Positions 15,177 through 22,435 of a stretch of 64,000 bases of DNA are shown piece by piece (within the stretch, counting starts at the first letter, position 1; the number at the start of each line of letters is the position of its first letter). This DNA is from Nonomuraea polychroma (lineage in GTDB: Bacteria > Actinomycetota > Actinomycetes > Streptosporangiales > Streptosporangiaceae): positions 3,906,001 to 3,970,000 of the forward strand of contig NZ_SAUN01000001.1 in the NCBI RefSeq assembly GCF_004011505.1, in the 5' to 3' direction. The position numbers and the translations under genes are program-made. Under the pieces are notes generated by a model, which saw only the letters and a program-made list of their open reading frames with translations, was not told the DNA's origin and did not search any database.

Positions 15177-16129
15177 CGGGCTCCCTTGGGTGGCCGGTGC
15201 CGTGCGGTCCGCGCGAGGCGTGGCCAGGGATGGCTAGGCGCGTCGGCCCGGGAAGGCAGGGCGCGGGTCGGCAACGCGCGGTCTGGCAGGGCACGTCGGC
15301 GGGGACTGGGCTTGTCGAGGCCTTGGGTGGTCACGGGCCGGGCGGGTATGTCGGGCGGGCGCGGCAGGCGTAGGCATGTCGTACGGGCATGGGTTGGGCA
15401 GGGTGGTCGGTCCGGCACGGGACGGCGTGCTGTGGCTGGTGGCGGCACGTCGGCGGGGCTGGGGCCGGCGTGAAGTGGCCGGGGATGGTTGGGGGAGAGC
15501 AGTCGGTCGGCACGGGTGAGGCAAGGCTCCTCGGCGGGGCAGGAAAGAGGTGGCATGAGCTGTCGGGCAGGCCGCGGAACGATGAGGGTGAGCGGAGGGC
15601 AATTCGGGCGGGTTCGGCAGGTCCTCGGCACGGGTGGGCAAGTCGGCATGGCGAAGACGCGGCCAGGCATCGGCGTGTCGGCTCGGCTCGTGATGGCCAG
15701 GGTCGAGCGGGATAGTCGGCATGGGACGGCGCGGCCAGGTATGGCATGTCGCATTGGCATGGGCAGACGTGACAAAGGCAAGTGGGGGCGGCAAGTACGG
15801 AGGCGTGGTGGGACGTCGCGGTGGGTTGGCGTGTTCGGGGTGGTAGGGGCTGGTCGGGCCGCACGCTCCTCATTTACGACGAGACCTGGATCGATGTCCC
15901 GCAGCGCCGCGAGGAATACGGCGCGATCCCTGGCGGAGATCGGCTCGGATTCATCCCAGGGCCCGGGGACACTCGGCACATCGGACGCAACCGGCGTTCG
16001 CGCCGTCGTCGAGCGAAAACTCCAACCCGTCACCAGCGCGACGGTCAGGGACAGCACGAGCGTGCTGGCAGTTGCGCATACGCCCGCCACCATCCTGGCG
16101 CGGGGCCTGGACAGCGATGACATCAGCAC
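15173..16129 (-). CDS. Membrane-anchored protein with long low-complexity tail
   Basis: The first 90 residues look like a real protein: a transmembrane or signal helix (MVAGVCATASTLVLSLTVAL), a linker, and the short domain RDRAVFLAALRDIDPGLVVN common in small exported actinomycete proteins. From about 15850 downward the frame enters a low-complexity tract, giving only Arg/Pro/Thr/Ala-rich sequence to the stop at 15173, where it overlaps the next gene by 4 bp. The tail may be a repeat expansion that replaced the normal C-terminus. Start codons GTG 16129 and ATG 16123 are both possible. Confidence 0.45.
   Translation of the reverse strand: MLMSSLSRPRARMVAGVCATASTLVLSLTVALVTGWSFRSTTARTPVASDVPSVPGPWDESEPISARDRAVFLAALRDIDPGLVVNEERAARPAPTTPNTPTHRDVPPRLRTCRPHLPLSRLPMPMRHAIPGRAVPCRLSRSTLAITSRADTPMPGRVFAMPTCPPVPRTCRTRPNCPPLTLIVPRPARQLMPPLSCPAEEPCLTRADRLLSPNHPRPLHAGPSPADVPPPATARRPVPDRPPCPTHARTTCLRLPRPPDIPARPVTTQGLDKPSPRRRALPDRALPTRALPSRADAPSHPWPRLARTARHRPPKGAR
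15180..15850. repeat. G-rich degenerate repeat tract
   Basis: About 670 bases in which the plus strand is strongly G-rich and short units such as GGCA(C/T)G, GTCGGCA and GGCAGG recur every 10-20 bases without a fixed period. All minus-strand frames are open for hundreds of bases and read as Pro/Arg/Thr-rich sequence, a sign of composition rather than coding. Conserved protein sequence stops at its right border. Confidence 0.6.
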
Positions 16130-16357
16130 ATCGTTTCTCGATCGTCACGTCTCGCGCCACCCCATCCCCTTCATCACCTCACCTGCACACGGCAGGGAGC
16201 CTTCATAGATCACGGGATTGCCGTCGTCCGGGCTCTCCGACTCTCCTGAAGAATCCCAGCCTCCTGCCACCTCACAGGCCACCAAGAACAAGATCTTCAG
16301 TGAGCTTCTAGGGGTTCTCCGCGGGAACGAACGGCGGACGCGTTCCGGGTCGGACAA

Positions 16358-16370
16358 GTGTTTCGAACAC
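16358..16370. promoter_or_regulatory. GTGTT-TCG-AACAC inverted repeat upstream of the hydrolase
   Basis: A short palindromic element about 210 bases before the start of the secreted hydrolase, in an intergenic region of 448 bases (16130-16577) that holds no convincing gene. A possible operator; no evidence beyond symmetry. Confidence 0.25.
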
Positions 16371-16577
16371 ATGCGTCATGCGGCCGTAAAAATCATGATA
16401 GGACGTACGCAGCAAAATTTTCGGGGTTGGACGGCTGGGGCGCAGGCTGGACCACGTCGGCCGCGCTCACCGCCGCTGCCGCCGGCTTCCAAGCCGCCGC
16501 GGCCGTCGACCAGGGGATGGTCACAGGTCGGTCGCATGCTGCGCGCGTGGGCCGGGCCAACCAATGATTGGAGCACT

Positions 16578-18281
16578 GTGCGAACACGATCTTCTCTGCT
16601 CGCCGCCGCCTTCGTGGCGATGGCGACGTTGTTACCTGTTTCGGCCGCCGTGGCGGAGGCCCCTGGCGGAGCCACCGCGACCCCGACGGCGTCGGGCACT
16701 CCGAAGGCCTCGAGCACTCCCAATGCCTCGGGAACCTCGACGGCGTCGCCGAGCCCGACGGCCTCCAAGACCCCGGCTCCGGGGAAGAGCAGTATCACCT
16801 GGGCGCCTTGCGAGGAGGAGCCCTCCGCCGAGTGCGGCAAGCTGGCGGTGCCGATAGACTGGTCCCGCCCGAACGGCGCCAAGGTCGAGCTGGCCGTCGC
16901 GCGCCGCAAGGCCACCGACCCGGCAGCCCGGGTCGGGTCTCTAGTGCTCGGCGCGGGTGGCCCGGGCGGATCCGGTGTGGAGTTCGCCTACAGCTCCCCC
17001 GGCTTCTTCACCCCGGAGATCCAGAAGCGGTTCGACATCGTCGGTTTCGACCCGCGGGGCGTGGGTCGCAGTCACCCGATCACCTGCTCGGCGTCGGTGT
17101 ACAACCAGGCGCCGTACGCCGTCATGAAGAGCCAGGCCGACTACGTCAAATGGGTCGCTTTCGCCAAGAAGCTGCGTGCGGACTGCCGGGCCCGTACCGG
17201 CCCGCTGTACGATCACGTTGATTCGGTCAACGTCGCGCGTGACCTGGACGCCCTGCGCGCCGCGCTCGGCGAGGAGAAGCTGACCTTCTACGGGGTCTCG
17301 TACGGCACGCTGCTCGGCCAGATGTACGCCGAGCTGTTCCCCACCAAGATCCGGGCCATGACCCTGGACAGCAACATGGACCACAGCCTCGGCGTCAAGG
17401 CGTTCCTCGACAGCGAGGCCGCCGCCGTCGAGGACGCCTTCGACCAGTTCGTCGGCTGGTGCGACCAGGAGCCCAGTTGCGTGCTGCACGGGAAAGACGT
17501 CCGCGCGGTGTGGGAGAGGATCCTGGCCAAGGCGCGTGACGGCAAGTTGTACTGGCCGGGCGTCCCCGGCAAGCCGGTGACCGAGCTCCAGGTCCTGTGG
17601 AACGGCGTGCTGGGCACCGAAGGTCCCGCCTGGGCGCTGCTGGCCGAGGTGCTTCGCGCGCTGGACGGCGGCGAGCCGCCGTCGTGGGTGCCTCCGCTGC
17701 CCGGCCGCCAGCCCGTGTCCGGGGAGACGGCCCAGCTGGCCACCACAATCCTGTGCGAGGACTACAAGCTGAAGGTGCGCAGCTACAAGGAATACGCCTT
17801 CCTGCTGCGCAGCTCCAAGCGCCGCGCTCCTGACATGCGCTTCAACCCGATGCCGATCGAGGATTTGCCGGTCTGCCTCAACCACCCCACCAACAACCCG
17901 CAGCACCGGCTGCGTTACACGGGCAGCGCTCCGATCCTGCTGGGCAACTCGCTGCACGATCCCTCCACCCCGTACAGCTGGTCCGCCAACGTGGCCAAGC
18001 AACTCGGCCCGAAGGCCGTGCTGCTCACCTACGAAGGCTGGGGCCACCGCATCTACGGCAAGGACGAGTGCAGCACGGTGCCGATCGACAACTACCTGAT
18101 CTCGCTGACCGTGCCTCCGCACGGCTTCCGCTGCCCCGTGGGCGGCAGGGTCGAGACCAAGCTCAAGAAGGACCAGCGTGAGCTGTGGCGGACGGACGGC
18201 CTGAAGTGGGCAGGTCCGTTGGCGGGCCTGCCCCGCTTCCAGGCCCCGGCTTTCACCGGCACGTCCAGGACGTCCGGCTGA
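16578..18281 (+). CDS. Secreted alpha/beta hydrolase, tripeptidyl-aminopeptidase-like
   Basis: A 567-residue exported hydrolase. GGAG lies four bases before the GTG at 16578. A signal peptide (RTRSSLLAAAFVAMATLLPV, cut near AVAEA) is followed by a Ser/Thr/Pro-rich linker to about residue 70. The catalytic domain has the oxyanion region LGAGGPGGSG, DPRGVGRS and the nucleophile elbow GVSYG with Ser241. The C-terminal TAP-like part carries ILLGNSLHDPSTPY (acid) and the histidine in YEGWGHRIYG. This is the SlpD/SlpE/TAP family of mycelial peptidases, which trim N-terminal peptides outside the cell. Stand-alone, with its own terminator. Confidence 0.88.
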   Translation: MRTRSSLLAAAFVAMATLLPVSAAVAEAPGGATATPTASGTPKASSTPNASGTSTASPSPTASKTPAPGKSSITWAPCEEEPSAECGKLAVPIDWSRPNGAKVELAVARRKATDPAARVGSLVLGAGGPGGSGVEFAYSSPGFFTPEIQKRFDIVGFDPRGVGRSHPITCSASVYNQAPYAVMKSQADYVKWVAFAKKLRADCRARTGPLYDHVDSVNVARDLDALRAALGEEKLTFYGVSYGTLLGQMYAELFPTKIRAMTLDSNMDHSLGVKAFLDSEAAAVEDAFDQFVGWCDQEPSCVLHGKDVRAVWERILAKARDGKLYWPGVPGKPVTELQVLWNGVLGTEGPAWALLAEVLRALDGGEPPSWVPPLPGRQPVSGETAQLATTILCEDYKLKVRSYKEYAFLLRSSKRRAPDMRFNPMPIEDLPVCLNHPTNNPQHRLRYTGSAPILLGNSLHDPSTPYSWSANVAKQLGPKAVLLTYEGWGHRIYGKDECSTVPIDNYLISLTVPPHGFRCPVGGRVETKLKKDQRELWRTDGLKWAGPLAGLPRFQAPAFTGTSRTSG

Positions 18282-18307
18282 GCCTGAACGGGCTTTAGCC
18301 GGCGTCT

Positions 18308-18352
18308 GACTACGCCCCCGTCCCGGCACCTCTCCGGGGCGGGGGCGTAGTC
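18308..18352. terminator. Strong intrinsic terminator
   Basis: GACTACGCCCCCGTCCCGG and its complement CCGGGGCGGGGGCGTAGTC form a stem of about 18 bp, followed by ATTTTC. It follows the hydrolase gene and also overlaps the 3' end of the convergent gene at 18351, so it probably works in both directions. Confidence 0.8.
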
Positions 18353-18782
18353 ATTTTCGCTGGCGGGCCGAACTCACACATCCGTAACAGCCTTGAAGAG
18401 CGTCTGCACCCGCCGCCTGAGTAGGCCCCGGGGGGGTGCTTTTGGCCTGGTCCTTGAGGAAGTTCTCGATCGTGGTCAGCAGCAGCCGCTCCAGGGACGG
18501 CCCATCTGTAGCCCGGAGGTAGCAGTTGAGGAGAAACTTGTGCCCCTGTCCGGGATTGTTGCGGTCTTCCCGCTCAAACATGTCGGCGAGCAGGTGATCG
18601 ACGGCATCGTTGCTCCAACTTGTGTAGCCCTCAGGTGGCGGGAAGTTGGTACGTGCAGATCGTGTACATTGCCGCCCCAGCTGCTGCAGAAGCGCCACGG
18701 TCGCGGGACCCGGCTGGCCTTCACCCAGCTCGATCAGAGCAGTCTCTGCAATCGTACCGGTGGCGAGCTCGCCAGGCGCCAT
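18351..18782 (-). CDS. Hypothetical helical protein, 143 aa
   Basis: Starts at ATG 18782 behind GAGGGGACT. It begins MAPGELATGTIAETALIELG, then has SARTNFPPPEGYTSWSNDAV, DHLLADMFEREDR, and a helical end LERLLLTTIENFLKDQAKST. The layout vaguely recalls the helical core of sigma-factor-like proteins (a paired helix before LKDQAK), but key motifs are not clear enough to say so. Its last codons overlap the terminator hairpin. No family recognised. Confidence 0.5.
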   Translation of the reverse strand: MAPGELATGTIAETALIELGEGQPGPATVALLQQLGRQCTRSARTNFPPPEGYTSWSNDAVDHLLADMFEREDRNNPGQGHKFLLNCYLRATDGPSLERLLLTTIENFLKDQAKSTPPGPTQAAGADALQGCYGCVSSARQRK

Positions 18783-19091
18783 AGTCCCCTCGCCAATCGT
18801 CGTAGATGTAGCGAGTCCCGCAGCTCGCAGGACGCATAACGGCAGGCGAGGAACACGAAACTTGGAAGGGGTAGCGTCCAGGCATGCCAACCACAACTTG
18901 TGGAGGGCCGCGCTGGCGGCCCTGCTACATGTTGTGGTTCAAAGCTAGGAGTGCCGCCGTTGGCACGCAATCACAGGCGGTGGTAATCCGAGAAATGCCA
19001 GCACATCGCTCGCAATGCGCAAACCTCGGGCGTGTCGTGTTGTCTCGGATCCGATCTCCAGCTGGCGCCGTCGAAGTCACTCCTGCTGTCG

Positions 19092-20219
19092 TCACCGCGC
19101 TGGCGCAGAGTCTTCCGCCGATGCAGCCTGGCCAGGGGGATCGGGCCGTGCAGCGGCACGCTGCTCGCGCAGCACCGCCTGCGCAACGGCGGCGGCGGTG
19201 ACGGCCTCTTCGCGCCGCTGGTGAGCGATCTTCAGCGCCCTTCTGAGGTCGGCGAGCTCGCCCCGCAGCCGGTCGGCCTCTCCGACGGCAGCGGCTCTGG
19301 CTCGGTCCGCGACGGTGAGGGCCTGCTCGGCCACGGCCGCTGTGGTGACCGCCTGCTCGCGCCGCTGTTGTTCGGCTGCCAGCGCCTGGCGGAGCCGCTC
19401 GAGCTCCTGGGCGTGCGCGGCAGCGGTGCCACGGGCCTGGTCGCGTTCGCGTTCGGCTTCGCGCACCCGTTCCTCCTGAACTTGCCCCTGATAGCGCAGG
19501 TCGGCAAGCTCGCGCTGCAGGTCCGCGCCCTCCTGCTCCAGCTCGGTGATACGGGCGGTCGCCGCGGTATGCAGCTCGGTGAGCTGGGCGGTTTGCCGCC
19601 GGGCGGCGTCGCGGTCGCGCTCGGCCTGCTGCTTCCGGTCGGCGGCCTCGCTGGCCGCCTGCTCGGCCTGTGTGCGGGCGGCCTGGTGCTCGCCGACCTG
19701 CCGCCAGGCGTCCTGTTCGCGATCCTCGGCGCGGTCGCGTGCGACCTCGGCTTGCTTTTGGGCCTGCTCGGCGGCGGCGATCCGGGCGGCGGCGATGTTG
19801 GCCGCGGCGGTGGCGCGTTGCTCGGCGGCCGCTGCGGCGGCGCGGGCCTCCTCGGCGGCCTGTTCGGCGGCCTCGACCTGGGCGAGCGCGCCTGAGCTCA
19901 GCTCGGCCAGCTGGGCGCGCAGCGCGTCCTGGGCGGCCTGCCACTGCTCGCCCGCGGCCAGCAGCGGGGCGAGCAGGTCCTGGGCGCGCAGCAGCGCGTT
20001 CGCCACGGGAGCGGCATGCGCGGTGGTGCGCGCCCGGTAGGCCGCGGCGCGGCAGGCATCGCTGCAGTACCTGGCGCGGCTGCTGCGCCCGGGCAGCGCC
20101 TTGGCGCAGCCGGGCCCCGCGCATCGCGGCTCCGTTTCCTGCCGACCCGCCCCGTTCCCGACCGTTTGACCGGTCTCGGCCGGAATGCTCGCCACCACAG
20201 TTTCCTGATCGTCTGCCAC
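19092..20219 (-). CDS. Zinc-finger plus long coiled-coil protein (A)
   Basis: About 375 residues. Near residue 33 a Cys4 finger reads RCAGPGCAKALPG ... RARYCSDACRAAAYRAR, a form often found in DNA-binding actinomycete proteins. The rest, residues 75-365, is an almost unbroken Ala/Glu/Arg/Gln-rich coiled coil (QVEAAEQAAEEARAAAAAAE, ARITELEQEGADLQRELADL). I chose GTG 20219 because the palindromes at 20234-20271 would then be its promoter; the frame is open to 20285. It is divergent from the tyrosine recombinase and shares its architecture with protein B at 22436. A KfrA- or SMC-like DNA-organising role is possible but inferred. Confidence 0.7.
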   Translation of the reverse strand: MADDQETVVASIPAETGQTVGNGAGRQETEPRCAGPGCAKALPGRSSRARYCSDACRAAAYRARTTAHAAPVANALLRAQDLLAPLLAAGEQWQAAQDALRAQLAELSSGALAQVEAAEQAAEEARAAAAAAEQRATAAANIAAARIAAAEQAQKQAEVARDRAEDREQDAWRQVGEHQAARTQAEQAASEAADRKQQAERDRDAARRQTAQLTELHTAATARITELEQEGADLQRELADLRYQGQVQEERVREAERERDQARGTAAAHAQELERLRQALAAEQQRREQAVTTAAVAEQALTVADRARAAAVGEADRLRGELADLRRALKIAHQRREEAVTAAAVAQAVLREQRAAARPDPPGQAASAEDSAPAR

Positions 20220-20233
20220 AGGTCGCAGGCTAT

Positions 20234-20271
20234 CGTTCGCAACGTTCGAACGAATCCGTTCCGAACGTTCG
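20234..20271. promoter_or_regulatory. Clustered CGTTCG palindromes in a divergent promoter
   Basis: Three overlapping palindromes, CGTTCGAACG (20243-20252), CGTTCCGAACG (20257-20267) and CGAACGTTCG (20262-20271), plus a CGTTCG half-site at 20234, lie between the coiled-coil gene and the recombinase. Tightly packed symmetric sites in a shared promoter usually mean autoregulation by a dimeric DNA-binding protein; protein A is the obvious candidate. The motif is seen, the binder is inferred. Confidence 0.55.
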
Positions 20272-20368
20272 CAAACGCATCTCACATCAATCCTGACCCG
20301 TGATAACCTTCCTTATCGCGGGCCAGAGGCGATCGCGCGGACGCTCCCGGAAGGGGGACAAAGCGGAC

Positions 20369-21406
20369 ATGGGTGAGGGCGGGCGGCTGCCAGCGGCGGG
20401 AGACCAGCCGCTGATTTCCGGGACGCCAGAAAATGGCGGCGCGCACACCGCCGCCGACCACGCACTCAGCGCCGACACCCGGCGCCTCATCGCCGATGGC
20501 GTGCCCGCCAACACCCGCCGCGCCTACGCCCGCCAATGGGCCGCCTTCACCACCTGGTGCGCCACGCAGAACCGCCTCGCGCTGCCCGCCACCGCCGCCA
20601 CCCTGGCCGAATACACCGCCCAGCTGTGCGCCGCCGGGCAGGCCCCGGCCAGCATCGAGCAGGCCCTGGCCGCGGTGCGCACCATGCACCGGCTGGCCGG
20701 CCATGCCGGCCAGCCGTCTACCGAGGCCGCCCGGCTGGCGCTGCGCGCCTACAAGCGCCGGCGCGCCGAAGACGGCGGGCGCGGCCAGCGTGAGGCCCCG
20801 CCCATCACCATCGACGCGCTGCGCGCCATGGTCGCCGCCTGCGACCTGACCACCCCGATCGGGCTGCGTGACCGGCTGCTGCTCGTGCTCGGCCTGGCGC
20901 TGATGGGCCGCCGCAGCGAGCTTGTCGCCCTGACCAGAGAGGACGTGCGGGAGGTCAGCGATGGCCTGGAGGTGGTCATCCGCACCTCCAAGACCGACAA
21001 GGACTCGGCCGGCGAGACCATCGCCATTCCCCGCGGCAGCCACCCGCTCACTGACCCGGTCGCCGCCTGGCGCGACTGGCTGCACGTCCTCGACCAGGCC
21101 GGACACACCGCCGGGCGGCTGCTGCGCCGGGTCAACCGGCACGGCGGTATGGGCCCTTCGCTCGGCGCCGACGCCGTCAACGTCATCGTCCGCGACCTCG
21201 CCGTGCGCGCCGGCGTGCCTTTCGCTGAGACGGTCACGGCGCACAGCCTGCGCGCCGGGGGCGCCACCGTCGCCTACGCCGCCGGCGTCCCGGTCGCCGT
21301 CATCGCCAAGCACGGCCGCTGGGCCCCTGCCTCACCCGTCGTGCTGCGGTACATCAGGGCCGTCGACCGCTGGCGGGACAACGCCATGCGTAATGTCGGC
21401 CTCTGA
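20369..21406 (+). CDS. Tyrosine recombinase / site-specific integrase
   Basis: 345 residues from ATG 20369 (GGAAGGGGG upstream). A SAM-like N-terminal core-binding domain (NTRRAYARQWAAFTTWC, ASIEQALAAVRTMHRLAGHA) precedes the catalytic domain with all key residues: Arg182 in LMGRRSEL, Lys208 in TSKTDKD, His292 and Arg295 in AHSLRAGG, His315 in KHGRWAP and Tyr328 in VLRYIRAVD. The family cuts and rejoins DNA through a 3'-phosphotyrosine. No adjacent phage or conjugation genes are visible; instead it sits between two coiled-coil proteins and a repeat array, suggesting a dedicated recombination or resolution role. Confidence 0.9.
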   Translation: MGEGGRLPAAGDQPLISGTPENGGAHTAADHALSADTRRLIADGVPANTRRAYARQWAAFTTWCATQNRLALPATAATLAEYTAQLCAAGQAPASIEQALAAVRTMHRLAGHAGQPSTEAARLALRAYKRRRAEDGGRGQREAPPITIDALRAMVAACDLTTPIGLRDRLLLVLGLALMGRRSELVALTREDVREVSDGLEVVIRTSKTDKDSAGETIAIPRGSHPLTDPVAAWRDWLHVLDQAGHTAGRLLRRVNRHGGMGPSLGADAVNVIVRDLAVRAGVPFAETVTAHSLRAGGATVAYAAGVPVAVIAKHGRWAPASPVVLRYIRAVDRWRDNAMRNVGL

Positions 21407-21496
21407 CACGCTCCAGGCTTATCCAGGCAAGCAGAAAGGGCCCTTACCACATCACCTGGAAAAGCTCGCTCACCAGGGAGGCGGTGACAACGCAAA

Positions 21497-21577
21497 GGCC
21501 CCGCCCGGAGGCAGGGCCCGCACCTACCCACCGAAGCAGGTAGGGGAATCAATACGAACGCTACCAGCGGGCTGGTA
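21497..21577. repeat. Three consecutive hairpins after the recombinase
   Basis: GGCCCCGCCCGGAGGCAGGGCC (written here as arms GGCCC...GGGCC at 21497-21518), CCTACC...GGTAGG (21523-21544) and TACCAG-CGGG-CTGGTA (21562-21577) follow each other within 81 bases, about 90 bases past the recombinase stop. One may be its terminator. The cluster could also be part of a recombination site. Confidence 0.45.
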
Positions 21578-21787
21578 AGGCTCGTCAAGCCACTTGGCGT
21601 TGCATGATGAATACTTTTCGCACGGTTTGGAGCTGCCGGTGGCCAGGGAAGGGCCTCGTGCATCCAGGCCCACAAGGGCGCCCCGGGACGCGTGGAAGCA
21701 TTGGCGCATGTCCTGGCCCTCCAAGACCAGGTGAGATGGGTGAACATCAAGCGCCGATTCACAGACAACAGCACTGCGGTCCACCTA

Positions 21788-22270
21788 CTGACAATTCGAC
21801 GGCACACGCCACTGACAGAACATGGCAAAACTGCAGGTCGCAGGCCCAATTGCGGCTGTCAGCAAGTGGCAACATTGCCAGGTTTGTCAGCCGGGGCCCA
21901 GTAGAACGGCACTAACTCCAGGCCGCGAGCAACGGCCGAGCCGCACGGAAGCCCGGATGTCTTCGGTTTCGGTTGAAGATGGCGAGTGCGACCGAGCGGG
22001 TGAGGTCACTCTCCCAGGCAGTGCACTGGTGACCAGGCAAAATACCTGTCGACTAACCGCGACCGTCGTCTCGACGGCGTCCTGCGCGCAGCGGCGCTGA
22101 TGATCTTGCTGGCACCTCGTGGCACTCCCACTGACACCAAGTGGCACAACCCCAGGACAACTTCGTGGCAATCCGCACTATCAGATGCCGCGAGGGCGGC
22201 CCCCGTTGTGGGCTTACACAAAAGATCTTGCTGACATCTCGTGGCAAAAGCCCAGGACAACTTCGTGGCA
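21788..22270 (+). repeat. Iteron-like array, consensus CTGNCANNNNGTGGCA
   Basis: Eight related copies in the same orientation: CTGACAATTCGACGGCA (21788), CTGACAGAACATGGCA (21812), CTGTCAGCAAGTGGCA (21856), CTGGCACCTCGTGGCA (22109), CTGACACCAAGTGGCA (22131), AGGACAACTTCGTGGCA (22154), CTGACATCTCGTGGCA (22231) and AGGACAACTTCGTGGCA (22254). The fixed halves CTGNCA and GTGGCA and their common orientation are unlikely by chance. The spacing is irregular, in two groups. Such arrays serve as iterons, partition sites or recombinase arm sites. The neighbours are a tyrosine recombinase and two zinc-finger proteins. Confidence 0.65.
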
Positions 22271-22278
22271 ATCCGCAC
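22151..22278 (+). repeat. 28-bp perfect direct repeat, 100 bp apart
   Basis: The 28 bases at 22151-22178 (CCCAGGACAACTTCGTGGCA plus eight more) recur exactly at 22251-22278. Each is preceded by a GATCTTGCTG segment (22102 and 22224), so a block of about 120 bp was duplicated. The repeats carry two of the eight iteron-like motifs. Confidence 0.75.
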
Positions 22279-22400
22279 AGCAGGACAGTTAGATGACAAG
22301 TCTCCGGTGACGCGAGATCGCTGATTACTTGCGGGAACCTACCTTCTCGCAAGTTGTTAGACGGCTACTACGACGCAACAGACCAGCTTTTCTGATTTCT

Positions 22401-22414
22401 ATTTTCTAGAAAAT
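22401..22414. promoter_or_regulatory. ATTTTCTAGAAAAT palindrome and -10-like TAAAAT
   Basis: A perfect 14-bp AT-rich palindrome, followed by TCTAAAAT (22413-22421), lies just before the GTG at 22436. No Shine-Dalgarno is present, so the mRNA may be leaderless with TAAAAT as the -10 box. The palindrome would then be an operator overlapping the promoter. The AT content stands out sharply from the surroundings. Confidence 0.5.
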
Positions 22415-22435
22415 CTAAAATGATATGGTCCTGCT

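Noticed and set aside
15180..15850. Possible CRISPR or satellite array
   Set aside because: The units are degenerate, without constant repeat length or unique spacers; no cas genes nearby.
16145..16372. 75-codon minus frame before the secreted hydrolase
   Set aside because: No homology sense and no ribosome binding site; the region more likely holds the hydrolase promoter.
16941..18329. Open frame of 462 codons on the minus strand
   Set aside because: Antisense to the secreted hydrolase with catalytic motifs; also crosses the terminator.
18925..20124. Alternative 399-codon minus frame over the coiled-coil gene
   Set aside because: Arg/Ala/Pro-rich shadow; the neighbouring frame has a Cys4 finger and regular coiled coil.
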